From the NCBI GenBank assembly GCA_905221605.1, contig CAJNDS010002317.1:1-62000 (forward strand): DNA of 62,000 nucleotides. The letters are read 5' to 3'. Shown in pieces: positions 52,721-62,000 of the stretch. The translations under genes were made by a program, and so were the position numbers. This DNA is from Symbiodinium natans (taxonomy: Eukaryota > Sar > Dinophyceae > Suessiales > Symbiodiniaceae). The notes beneath the pieces are model-generated. The model did not search any database and was not told where the DNA came from. It saw nothing but the letters and a program-made list of their open reading frames with translations. How positions within the stretch are numbered: position 1 is the stretch's first letter; every line of letters begins with the position of its first letter.

Positions 52721-52754
52721 TACCCTAAACCCTAAACCCTAAACCCTAAACCCC
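52721..52754 (-). repeat. short telomere-like tract (CCCTAAA)5
   Basis: Five clean units. Confidence 0.93.
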
Positions 52755-52882
52755 ATCTTACGTGGTGAAACCTACGCCATGCCTTGCAGGATCTTACTGG
52801 TACCAGGGGTATAAGGCTGACCTCGCAGCCCGCAGAAGAGCCAATGCAGCTCAAGGCCTTCGGAGAAAAAAGCAGGTTCCTA

Positions 52883-52952
52883 GGTTGAGAGTTTAGGGTT
52901 TAGGGTTTAGGGTTTAGGGTTTTGGGTTTTGGGGTTGGGGTGGGTTTGGGGC
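52883..52952 (+). repeat. telomere-like tract ending in TTTGGGG-type units
   Basis: TTTAGGG units pass into TTTTGGG, TTTTGGGG and TTGGGG. Confidence 0.9.
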
Positions 52953-53510
52953 TTATCCGAGCTTCAAGAAGCTCGAGGTAAAATCGGTAAGGTTGCCATT
53001 CAAGCTCTGGGCCTTGCGACGGTGGAGTCCAAGCGTAGGCTGGTAACTCCATCACTAGCATTGGAAGGACATGGAAGACTATTCGCATGGTGCGAGATCA
53101 CGGAGATTTTGCCTCCCCTCACAGTGGCACATTCACCTCATGGACCACAAACGCTTCTACCACATCACCCTGTACAGTAAGCATTTTTCACTCACTTACA
53201 AGTTGTCTGTACAAGCAAGTTGAGTGCTCATCAACTGCAAACTTTGCCTCAGTCTCGTCAAAAATTGAAACCCTGCGGGCATGGAAATTTACAAGTCAGA
53301 TTGCTGGTGTCATTGCTCACTTTGCAACTTGTCCTTGCACATCACTGCAATGTCACCAGCATTACAAATCCGGCCCCGCCCGCGAAAGTTTCGCACAAGT
53401 CAAGTTCTTTGAGCCTTGGCAAAGCTGCACTTGTGTGCCACAGTCAACTTACAGACAGTTCACGAGCTTCTCCCTGGTCGGCAGAACATGGGAGTCGGAC
53501 TCTGTGGAGT
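52953..53510. other. no assignable gene
   Basis: Protein-like stretches occur on the plus strand (53087-53738) in competing frames; none shows a domain. Confidence 0.35.
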
Positions 53511-53882
53511 CTATGCGTTGGATTCACAGTCCGTGCAGCTGCGAGTGGACACCCGCGTCATTGTGCTGGAAGTCTCGCTGTCAGAGTCTGGATATGCTGC
53601 ATCTTTGATCGGAGTGTCCACGAGGACAGGAATCTCTTGCGGGTGGGCGCTACCTTGACAACCCGAGCTTGCCTGCACTGTCCTAACTACACAAGATGTT
53701 GCGCTGTCGAAAAGTATATTACAGCACGGCATGTGTGACTTTCGGTCCAAGTTACGTTCCTTCGAAGAGTGCCCACTGAACATAATCGCCCAAAGGCCTT
53801 CCACGCAAGAGCCTGCAAAACAGGGCTGAGCGTGAACAATGTTGCTGCAACACATGAGAAAACACAGTGCAATCCATATCAT
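53511..53882 (-). CDS. possible small Cys-rich secreted protein
   Basis: ATG at 53882 starts MIWIALCFLMCCSNIVHA, a good signal-peptide core with a plausible cut after VHA. About 105 mostly polar residues with seven or more Cys follow. The strand matches other genes. A plus-strand frame over the same DNA (53416-53658) is also protein-like, so this call is weak. No family recognised. Confidence 0.27.
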   Translation of the reverse strand: MIWIALCFLMCCSNIVHAQPCFAGSCVEGLWAIMFSGHSSKERNLDRKSHMPCCNILFDSATSCVVRTVQASSGCQGSAHPQEIPVLVDTPIKDAAYPDSDSETSSTMTRVSTRSCTDCESNA

Positions 53883-54025
53883 ACCAATAGCCGTATCAGC
53901 TTCGGAATCTGGCCTCGCATGTTGGAGTTCGGCATGGGCGAATCATCCAGCTTGCGAAGCGCTGCAATGAGCAATCGGCCTGCAAGTGGGGAATGAATCG
54001 CCGGCCCATGTGGGCAATGCAACAT

Positions 54026-54187
54026 TTAAAACCTTAAAACCTTAAAACCTTTAAACCTTAAAACCTTCAAACCTTAAAACCTTAAAACCTCAAAACCTCA
54101 AAACCTCAAAACCTCAAAACCTCAAAACTTCAAAACCTTAAAGCCTTAGAACCTTAAAACCTTAAAACCCTAAAACCTTAACACCTC
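54026..54187 (-). repeat. CCTTAAAA / CCTCAAAA octamer repeat
   Basis: About 20 units of eight bases (CCTTAAAA, a block of five CCTCAAAA, then CCTTAAAA). Similar to but distinct from the seven-base telomere repeat. Confidence 0.93.
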
Positions 54188-54605
54188 GAAGCATGAAGGT
54201 GAATAAGATACTCAACTTTCAGCGGGCGTCGGCGATGAGCTCGACCAGGATGCACCACCGGAGGTCTTTGGGTGCAGCCGGACTCCTTCTTCAAAAGGTT
54301 CCTGCGCCGGGTTAGACTACTTTTGCTCTCTCTCTTAGTCTGCTGCAAAAATGACACACTGCCGCAAGCTTCACTATGCGTCTCGTGGCCTGCTGACCAG
54401 CATGGCTGGGGCTGTGAGGATGCTCTGGGAATGAGTAAAAATCCCTCGGGGAAAAAAGTCTCTGAATGATGGACCTTCTGGTGCCCTTTGAAGACTTTGT
54501 AAGATGTGGATTGCGCATCCGGTCGCAGCCGTCAGCTTGAGCCCAGGGAGGGGGCAGGTTTCATTACCCAGCAGATAAAGAACAGCCAGGTACATGTGCC
54601 GACAC
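54188..54605. other. no assignable gene
   Basis: Unique sequence without domain-bearing frame. Confidence 0.4.
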
Positions 54606-54717
54606 GGGGGGGGTTTACGACTACCGATATTAGGGGTACTTTACTGGGGTCCTTAGCACAAGGGGGCTCCTAGTAGTTGGGGGTCTATATTCGGGGAAAC
54701 CATTTTCGTAAACCCCC
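54606..54717. mobile_element. F1 element
   Basis: Left end GGGGGTTTACGACTACCG then ATATTAGGGGTAC, middle AGGGGGCTCCTAGTAG, right end ACCATTTTCGTAAACCCCC. Confidence 0.9.
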
Positions 54718-54896
54718 ACATGTCACATGCACCTGTGCTGCAAAAGCCGCATCAACTCTCAAGGTCATGAATGACGGCAAGGTTGCCATTCCGAAAACGC
54801 CATGTGACCAGTTTCTGGACTGCAAGCCCGGCCTCCATGGCAGACCTGCTCATGGCAGCAACAAATCGGAACCCATTCACATCCAAGCTGATGGGC

Positions 54897-55060
54897 AGGG
54901 TTTAGGGTGTAGGGTGTAGGGTGTAGGGTGTAGGGTTTAGGGTTTAGGGTTTAGGGTTTAGGGTTTAGGGTTTAGGGTTTAGGGTTTAGGGTTTAGGGTT
55001 TAGGGTTTAGGGTTTAGGGTTTAGGGTTTAGGGTTTAGGGTTTAGGGTTTAGGGTTTAGC
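54897..55060 (+). repeat. telomere-like tract, (TGTAGGG)4 then (TTTAGGG)17
   Basis: Four TGTAGGG variants in a row, then a long pure TTTAGGG run. Confidence 0.97.
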
Positions 55061-55162
55061 ACGGTAGTCCAGCTGAGACATGAGTCTTTCAACATGCGTG
55101 GCGGGCTGAGTTGTTCTTTGTGTCCAGGGGTCGATGCGCAAAGCTACAAGTAAGTACAACAC

Positions 55163-55242
55163 AGGGTTTAGGGTTTAGGGTTTAGGGTTTAGGGTTTAGG
55201 GTTCAGGGTTCAGGGTTCAGGGTTCAGGGTTTAGGGTTTAGG
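55163..55242 (+). repeat. telomere-like tract with (TTCAGGG)4 block
   Basis: TTTAGGG units, four TTCAGGG variants, then TTTAGGG. Confidence 0.96.
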
Positions 55243-55349
55243 CAATAAAACTTCAACCACGCTGGAAGAGTGCGGAGGCAAAACACCGTAACGAAGGGCG
55301 CTGCACGATGCGTGGCAAGAGGCTTCCACAGTGGACCACACCGACCACG

Positions 55350-55454
55350 GGTTTAGGGTTTAGGGTTTAGGGTTTAGGGTTTAGGGTTTAGGGTTTAGGG
55401 TTTAGGGTTTAGGGTTTAGGGTTTAGGGTTTAGGGTTTAGGGTTTAGGGTTTAT
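55350..55454 (+). repeat. telomere-like tract (TTTAGGG)15
   Basis: Fifteen perfect units. Confidence 0.98.
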
Positions 55455-56812
55455 TTGCTGTTGCTGATGTCACAACGCGCTTGTGGAAGTATCTATGCCG
55501 GCCAGCCTATCAGCACTCCGTCAGTTCAAGAAAGTGAGAAGGCCACGTCCCCCAAAGAAATGCATGATCGGCATAGCCAAAAGACTCACGTACGATTTTC
55601 TATGACTCTGTAACTTTCCGAACCAGGAGCCCCAGAAGGTGTCGCAAAAAAACAAGGCACGTGGTGTCTCTCAGGCTACGGGAATACTGAACCGGCACCG
55701 TCGTCTACAGGTGCCAACGAGGCCACCGTTAGCACAGTGCTTCTCGTAAGTGTTCACCGTAACCCGGCGCCTTCTGCAGCAGCTTCGGCCTCCGCAAAGT
55801 TGCGCGACAACGATCGCAGCTTTACCACCTGGCTGTTTCAGGGAGCCGATTTCCTTTGAACTTCACCAGCATGAGCAAGGAACAAAAAGGCCAGCCAGGC
55901 GCATGCTTCGATCTGGCTCCTGGGCGACATGAACGCAAAACTGTAAGCACCATTGTCTGCCAGCACCCGGCGGCTTCACCTTCGTTAAGGCCACGGCCTG
56001 TTCAATCGCTTGACTTCATGCCTGAGCACATCACATCGACAAGCCTCTGAAAAGTTACAGATCTTGGCGCGACGGTGCCAAGCTTGAGGCGCATTGGCAA
56101 AAAACTTAATGATGTTTGGCCAGTCTGATGCAAGCCTTGGCAAGCTGTCAGTCTCCTGCACGTGCAATCATCAACCACGACTCGGCAATGCTTGCCCTTC
56201 TTGGGCCCGAGCCAGTCCAACACGGGTAGCTCCGCCCCTGCGCAGCCACGGACAGCTTCAAAATAACTGCCACCAGATTCACTCAACTTGAATGAGCAGC
56301 GACCTCGTGGAGTTCGTCTCACGTTCCTTCTACTCTTCCTTTTTGCTTGAAGGAGGAAAAAATGTCTGTCTCCCAACAAAAGGTGGCAAGCACATGAGAG
56401 CCGATTCTGATGCTGCCGATTTCCAGCTCCACTCCCTCCAGACAGATGGTGCTTGGTTAGCCTATGGCACTGGCAAAGGCAACAACCTACGCATGTGTCA
56501 TGTGTCGAAGAAGTGTCAAGGAACACAAGCCCCGAAGACACATGAGTGCACCGCCACGCCTATCCAAGCAATGTTTGCTATGTCGGGTGCCAAGAAAGGC
56601 ACATGGTTTGCGCTCGTCTCAACTTCAAAAACACACCCATCGAACCCACCTTCGAACACCTGAAGAAGGCAAATACCATCTGGACCGTGGGCGGTTCCAG
56701 AAACGATGGTTGGGGGACAAGATATCGCATGGGGCTCTTGAAGTCTCGGGCCAGGTCCAGCTTGTTGTTGCAAGGTTACGTATCACTTTTGCATCGCTGC
56801 GGCATGCTTCAC
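55455..56812. other. no assignable gene
   Basis: Frames at 56002-56541 (minus) and 56292-56663 (plus) overlap and lack domains. Confidence 0.35.
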
Positions 56813-56899
56813 TTTAGGGTTTAGGGTTTAGGGTTTAGGGTTTTGGGTTTTGGGTTTTGGATTTTGGGTTTGGGTTGAGGGTTTAGGGTTTAGGGTTTC
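56813..56899 (+). repeat. telomere-like tract with TTTTGGG block
   Basis: TTTAGGG flanks a block of TTTTGGG variants. Confidence 0.95.
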
Positions 56900-57023
56900 A
56901 CGCATTGTAACGGTTCGGCCCGCGCCTGGCGCCTCCATGGCCTCCCGGCCGACGGCAGTGCCAGCTAGGCGGGACACGCCGCGGCAGAACAGGGAGAGAG
57001 CTTGACCAGACTCATCGCCTCGG

Positions 57024-57204
57024 AGGGTTTAGGTTTAGGGTTTATTTAGGGTTTAGGGTTTAGGGTTTAGGGTTTAGGGTTTAGGGTTTAGGGTTTAGGG
57101 TTTAGGGTTTAGGGTTTAGGGTTTAGGGTTTAGGGTTTAGGGTTTAGGGTGTAGGGTTTAGGGTTTAGGGTTTAGGGTTTAGGGTTTAGGGTTTAGGGTT
57201 TAGG
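57024..57204 (+). repeat. telomere-like tract (TTTAGGG)24
   Basis: Longest near-pure TTTAGGG tract, with one TTTATTTAGGG and one TGTAGGG. Confidence 0.97.
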
Positions 57205-57507
57205 ACTTGCCAATCCCAGGGGTTTCAAAGCTCCAGCTGAGCCATCCATCTGTTTGTTTAGATTGTGCCTGCTGCTCGCAGCTGGCAAGTAGCCTTGATA
57301 CGCGTCTAGATCCCACAGCCGAAGCCAAGAAAAAGCCACAAACCATTCCGCATGCAAGCCGCATGCTGAATCACGAATCCCGTTTGCCTCCCAATGTCGA
57401 ATCAACCTAGATGTGCCGGCCTGCCACTTGCCATCTGCACGAAGCCATGAGTTCACGGCCCTGCTGCAGCGGCTCCAAGATCATCCTCGTTTGGCCGCAC
57501 GCAACCA

Positions 57508-57672
57508 GGGTTTAGGGTTCAGGGTTTAGGGATGTTTAGGGTTTGGGGTTTGGGGTTTAGGGTTAGGGTTTAGGGTTTAGGGTTTAGGGTTAGGGTTTAG
57601 GGTTTAGGGTTCAGGGTTTAGTGTTTAGGGTTTAGGGTTTAGGGTTTAGGGTTTCGGGTTTAGGGTTTAGGG
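57508..57672 (+). repeat. telomere-like tract, mixed variants
   Basis: TTTAGGG with TTCAGGG, TTTGGGG, TTAGGG (six-base) and TTTAGTG units. TTTAGGGATG occurs at both ends, a sign of internal duplication. Confidence 0.95.
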
Positions 57673-57819
57673 ATGTTTGCGCCCGGGACTTGCCCCCCTG
57701 CCAACTCTGAGCTCTGTGGATCTCCTGCGTGGCTCATCATCCAGCTTGGCCTCACAAACACATGAAGCAACACATTGAACTCTGCCATGAAACTTCACAC
57801 TGCCCAAGAAAACTGGTGA

Positions 57820-57910
57820 GTTCTCTAAACTATGGTCCCTTTCTGGGTGCCCTTCATTAGACCGGCCGCCGTATACTACGGACCCCAAAAAGGACTGTAT
57901 CTTAGAGAAC
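57820..57910. mobile_element. F2 palindromic element
   Basis: GTTCTCTAAACTATGGTCCC pairs with GGACTGTATCTTAGAGAAC at the other end; CCTTTCTGGG pairs with CCCCAAAAAGG. More decayed than the copy at 36276. Confidence 0.82.
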
Positions 57911-58638
57911 TGACCAGCCGCACAATGGCTCAGCGACGCTCAGCGGCGCGCAGGGGTGGACGGAGAGTCGGGCCTGCGCTTGCTGTCCTGGGATGGTCGT
58001 TGATCAAAACACCCGGTTCCCAAAATGGCCCGTAGGAACCCCAAATGGTCATATGTTTCTTTTGTAAACTTAGGGGAAGCTTAATTTCGTTTCCCAAAAA
58101 AGGACCGTTAGATCAACCCCCGAAACTCATCCGGCACATGACTTGGTACCCCCCTGCAACGCTGCACGCCGGCTCCCTGCTGCTGTGCATCGCTTGGTGG
58201 AGCTTCCAACAATGCAGCAATGGCCGTCATGTCGGCATCCTTCGTGACCTTCGCACTTTAGGGTTTATGGAAATTGTACAGGGTTTGTGTGCGGAGCTTT
58301 GTCGGGTTTTGTCGGGTTCTGGGAGGTCTTGGGAGGTTTTGTGAGGTTCTGGTGTGGTTTTTTCTTTGGCGTTTGAATGAAATTTCGAATGTGATGGCTC
58401 TTTCGGTGTCTTTGTCGCCTTTGGCGGCCTTTCTTTTGGAGCCCCGTCGGGTTTCCGGGGGTGGCTGGGGTTGTTGAAGTTTTCTTTGCTTTCGAATGAT
58501 ATTGCAGCCCATCGAAATTGCAAGCTCTGAGCAACTGAAGGATTATTCTAGCCCTCAAAGTTGCAAGTTTTCAGTGAATCACCTTCAATTTCTATTTCTT
58601 CTGGCCTTGAGGGTTTTGGGCTTCCTTAAGACTTAAAT
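57911..58638. other. no assignable gene; GGTTTTGTGAGG-type low complexity
   Basis: 58255-58480 is G/T-rich with GTCTTGGGAGGTTTTGTGAG words. Minus-strand frames across it are low complexity. Confidence 0.4.
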
Positions 58639-58856
58639 TAGGTTTAGGGTTTAGGGTTTAGGGTTTAGGGTTTAGGGTTTAGGGTTTAGGGTTTAGGGTT
58701 TAGGGTTTAGGGCTTAGGGCTGAGGGTTTAGGGTTTAGGGTTTAGGGTTTAAGGGATAGGGGTTAGGGGTTAGGGGTTAGGGGTTAGGGGTTCGGGGTTC
58801 GGGGTTCGGGGTTCGGGGTTAGGGGTTAGGGGCCAGAGGCCAGGGGCTAGGGTTTC
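58639..58856 (+). repeat. telomere-like tract with ordered variant blocks
   Basis: (TTTAGGG)n, CTTAGGG, TTGAGGG-type, (TTTAGGG)n, then a block of GGTTAGG units, four GGTTCGG units and again GGTTAGG. Confidence 0.96.
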
Positions 58857-60559
58857 AGGTACAGGTCCACCGGCCTCTGGATTTTCCAGTAGGAAGCCTT
58901 TGAGCTCCATCAGTAGCTCCGGCGAGCCATGTGCCACTTTGAGCCACGGCCTTCGCGACTCAAGGAGTTCTCTTCCAAGCCACACTCCAATTTTCCTTAA
59001 GGCGTCTTGGGCTTTTTTGTTATACTACCTAAGTGAACCTCCAATTTTCCCGGGATGTTCTTTCCGAATGTTTTGCACGTGCCTGCTGTTCAAGAACTGC
59101 TTCAAATTTTCGACGGCTCTTGATGCCAAGCGCTTCTTCTGCCCACAGCCTCAGTCGGTTTTGAGCATGGATCAGACTGGACCACAGCTTCATGTGCCAC
59201 ACTATGTGAGGAAAAACTGTTCCAAAAATGTTCATGACAGGAAGCTCACCATGAGACGCAGCATGGCTGCCATGTCATTTGGCTCGAAAGACCCTTCAAG
59301 CGCATCTGGCTGCAGGAGGCCCAATCGCACCTCGCCGAACCTTACTCACTCGGGTCGTTGCACTGTTCGCACGACCCATGGCTGTGCCGTCAAAACAAGC
59401 TAACCTCCCGGCATGCATCTGAGGACAGAACAGCTCCCGTTCGTGCTCTGCCCGGCTGTGTTCAGGCAGGCTGCGCAGTCTGCCAGCTTGCTGGATTAGT
59501 TCGGCAAGCTTTCTGGCCGGATCTGGCGGCATTGCGTTTTAAGCAAGAAACCATGCGATAACACGCGATAGTATTTGGCACATTTGTTGCAGTGACTTCT
59601 AGCTGGGAATACGTAGATGCATATGTTGTGGATGCACGTGCGTTCGAGTGTTCGCGGGTTCAACAAGCTGGGTTTGTGCACTCTCATAGTGTCTTGCATC
59701 GCCGTGGGGCCGTGCGCATAGAAACTGGTCATGGGCATAAGAATACTGAGCCATTGCTTCACATAGTTCCTGCGAGATGCCGCTCGACATGACATGCTTC
59801 TCACGGAGGACCCTGAAAATCTAACATGGATGTATGCTCTAACTCAGAACAAAGGCCGTATTTTATGGCCGCCCTGCCCCCCCCCCCCCCGGCCCATCAG
59901 CACAGTTCACTGGCACAAGTGGCGTGCTAGTTTGTTCGACTAAAGCCCAAAGCTTACTTGGCAGTTCGGTGGCATTCGCAAAGCTTGTGCGACCAATTGC
60001 CGATCCATTCAGAAATCGCAGCTGAAGGAAAAGTTAGCCTGTTTACCTTACGATACATGATCGGTTCCTGTAAACACCCAAGTGCCCGAAAAATCTGCTT
60101 AATTATGCCTGATTCTGCCTAGTTATGCAGAAGTCACAAGTCTTGAAGTAATGCATCGGCATCGTGATCTTTCAAATGGGAGCAACTTTGGCCCCAACGC
60201 ACTTCCTTTTATGCAGGAGGAGCCTGTCTGTCATGTGCTGTCAGCCTCTCTTCGGTCTCGCACACAGAATCCATCAGCACTGCAAGAACTGCTTGCCTCA
60301 CGAAAGTCGACCCAACAACTGCCTACAACCCCTTCGCTGTCGAGATGACCTGCCACGCTTCGCAATGTGACCATGATGAATGACTACCAGTTGCAAAAGA
60401 ACCGCCCAAAAAATAAAAATATACCTCACTAAGGGTAATATAGGGATTATTGTTTTTCTTTTGGGGTTCTTAAGTAAATAGTAGATGACCACAGTGAGCC
60501 CGCGACGCTGCTTGAAAATCGATCTGAGAACACCGACGCCTGGCAAGCGGGTCTCTTAA
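58857..60559. other. no assignable gene; poly-C run
   Basis: A run of about 14 C near 59876-59890. Frames on both strands without domains. 60400-60480 is AT-rich. Confidence 0.35.
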
Positions 60560-60592
60560 GGGTTTAGGGTTTAAGGTTTGGGGTTTAGGGCT
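60560..60592 (+). repeat. short telomere-like tract
   Basis: Four units including TTTAAGG and TTTGGGG. Confidence 0.85.
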
Positions 60593-60650
60593 TCGGTTTG
60601 TTGTTTGGCTCCCGCATACCTGGCCGAACACAAAGTAGGGTCATACGTTT

Positions 60651-60677
60651 CGGGCTTAGGGTTTAGGATTTAGGGTT
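60651..60677 (+). repeat. short telomere-like tract
   Basis: CTTAGGG, TTTAGGA, TTTAGGG. Confidence 0.82.
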
Positions 60678-60983
60678 GCCACGTCGGTGATGCTTGTGCT
60701 TATCTCTCCATGACCTCCCTTGCTCAGGCGGCGGCAACCTTTTCTTCTGCACCGCTCCTCCCGAGGGGAGGCCCTATGATAGGTCTGCACGTGCATGTGT
60801 GCGGGCTGTGCTTCCGCCAAGCTGGGAAACGAAACTCGTTCGCTCAGGGCCCCTCCGCCCGCATGCTTCGAAAGCTTGCTTGGGTTCATTCCATCCCCAG
60901 GAGCTGAGATCCTGGTCCTAGGCTAAAGTCAAAGCCAGCTCTTCCGGAACCAACACCCTGCAGTATTAAAGGGGAAGGAAACA
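60678..60983. other. no assignable gene
   Basis: Unique sequence without domain-bearing frame. Confidence 0.4.
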
Positions 60984-61038
60984 CCCTAAACCCTAAACCC
61001 TAAACCCTAAACCCTAAACCCTAAACCCTAAACCCTAA
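60984..61038 (-). repeat. telomere-like tract (CCCTAAA)8
   Basis: Eight clean units, the only CCCTAAA-sense tract after 54.9 kb apart from the octamer array upstream. Confidence 0.96.
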
Positions 61039-61149
61039 TCTTCAATTACGTGGGGCCAGTTTAGAGGGCCGGCCATGCCGTCTCCTGGCTTTCTCGTTGA
61101 AGACCAGCTTCTGGAAGTCCTGTCACAACCCTCTTCGGGGGCTCTGCCG

Positions 61150-61310
61150 GGGTTTAGGGTTTAGGGTTAAGGGTTTAGGGTTAAGGGTTTAGGGTTTAGG
61201 GTTAAGGGTTAAGGGTTAAGGGTTAAGGGTTTAGGGTTTAGGGTTTAGGGTTTAGGGTTTAGGGTTTAGGGTTTAGGGTTTAGGGTTTAGGGTTTAGGGT
61301 TGAGTTTAGG
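61150..61310 (+). repeat. telomere-like tract with TTAAGGG block
   Basis: TTTAGGG and TTAAGGG alternate, with four TTAAGGG in a row, then about 12 TTTAGGG. Confidence 0.97.
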
Positions 61311-61663
61311 GTTTGGGGTTTGGGGTTTGGGGTTTGGGGTTTGGGGTTTGGGGTTTGGGGTTTGGGGTTTGGGGTTGTGTGTTCTGTGGGTTTGGGTGGG
61401 GGGGTTTTGGCAGTTTTGTGTGTTTGGGGTTTGGGGTTTGGGGTTTGGGGTTTGGGGTTTGGGGTTTGGGGTTGGGGTTGGGGGTTTGGGTTTGGTTTGG
61501 GTTTGGGGTTTGGGGTTTGGGGTTTGGGGTTTGGGGTTTGGGGTTTGGGGTTTGGGGTTTGGGGTTTTGGGGTTTGGGGTTTGGGGTTTGGGGTTTGGGG
61601 TTTGGGGTTTGGGGTTTGGGGTTTGGGGTTTGGGGTTTGGGGTTTGGGGTTTGGGGTTTAGGG
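61311..61663 (+). repeat. (TTTGGGG)n array
   Basis: About 40 units of TTTGGGG with an unlike stretch at about 61375-61425 and a few TTTTGGGG or TTGGGG units. It continues directly from the TTTAGGG tract. Long open frames here are pure repeat translation. Confidence 0.97.
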
Positions 61664-62000
61664 GGCTTCGGGCTGAGGGTCTGTCACAACCCTTTTTGGG
61701 GTCTTAGGGTGCTTTTAGGTTTTCCAATGGTTTGTTAAGTGTATTTACGTGTCTCTAGGGTTTTTTGGGTTTTGGGGTCTTCGGTGTTTTTAGGGGCGTT
61801 ATGGGGCGTTAGGGCTTCAGGGTTTCTAAGGGTTGTAGGGGCCGTTGAAGGCAGCTTTAGGGGTCTTGAGGTTGTTAAAATGTGTTTAGGGGCCTTTTGT
61901 GCTTTTTGAGTTTGTAGTTGTTTAAAGAGGTTTAGAGGCTTTTAGGTGTTTTTGTACGGCTTTTCGGTGTCTTAAGGGCGTTTAAGGGGTTTGAAGTGTT
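61664..62000 (+). repeat. G/T-rich degenerate DNA
   Basis: Words such as TTTTTAGGGGCG, TTATGGGGCGTTAGGG and TTTAGGGGTCTTGAGG suggest heavily decayed telomere-like repeat. No gene. Confidence 0.55.

Noticed and set aside
58025-58120. Another F1 or F2 copy
   Set aside because: Words such as TTTCCCAAAAAAGGACC are similar, but no paired ends could be found.
61300-61738. Open frames of 113-141 codons rich in Gly, Phe, Val, Trp
   Set aside because: Pure translation of the TTTGGGG repeat.
1-62000. The telomere-like tracts as a real chromosome end
   Set aside because: Tracts are short, interstitial and in both orientations, with unique DNA on both sides.
1-62000. CRISPR arrays, bacterial operons, rRNA or tRNA genes
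   Set aside because: No regular repeat-spacer pattern, no ribosome-binding-site-led gene runs, and no cloverleaf or rRNA sequence recognised by eye; a tRNA scan was not possible.

Overview
The window reads as nuclear DNA of a dinoflagellate. The strongest marker is an exact copy of the dinoflagellate trans-splicing leader core at 48101-48121 (minus strand). Supporting signs are more than 40 interstitial tracts of the Arabidopsis-type telomere repeat TTTAGGG/CCCTAAA, introns with GT, GC or GA donors, long gene-poor stretches, and credible coding sequence that lies almost entirely on the minus strand. Everything here comes from reading the sequence; no database search was run.

Layout. 1-5.96 kb: two divergent non-LTR retrotransposon ORFs of the restriction-like-endonuclease (R2-like) type, head to tail on the minus strand. 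The first has an intact reverse transcriptase and runs off the left edge. The second is open but has no reverse transcriptase domain. 6-8.6 kb: AT-rich and simple-repeat DNA. 8.6-10 kb: a papain-like cysteine peptidase gene with a frame break beside its catalytic Cys. 13.6-25.4 kb: minus-strand coding segments separated by repeats: an unknown acidic-tailed exon, an LSm12-like protein, an SH3b-like repeat protein and a K/E/A/R-rich coiled-coil exon. 27-47 kb: mostly non-genic, with telomere-like tracts and at least six families of short inverted-repeat elements (called F1-F6 here). 47.7-50.7 kb: an SL-tagged membrane-protein remnant, then a three-exon coiled-coil gene whose two introns are copies of one short element (introners). 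51-62 kb: repeats, ending in a long TTTGGGG array.

How the parts interact. Short inverted-repeat elements appear to shape the region. One family supplies spliceable introns with direct repeats at their ends. Family F1 (about 18 copies, inner motif TTAGGGGTACC) repeatedly forms the boundary of telomere-like tracts, as if the TTAGGG/CCCTAA inside the element either seeded or received telomeric repeat. Genes look like a one-directional series on the minus strand, as is common in dinoflagellates. Most single-exon calls are probably parts of spliced genes whose other exons I cannot place.
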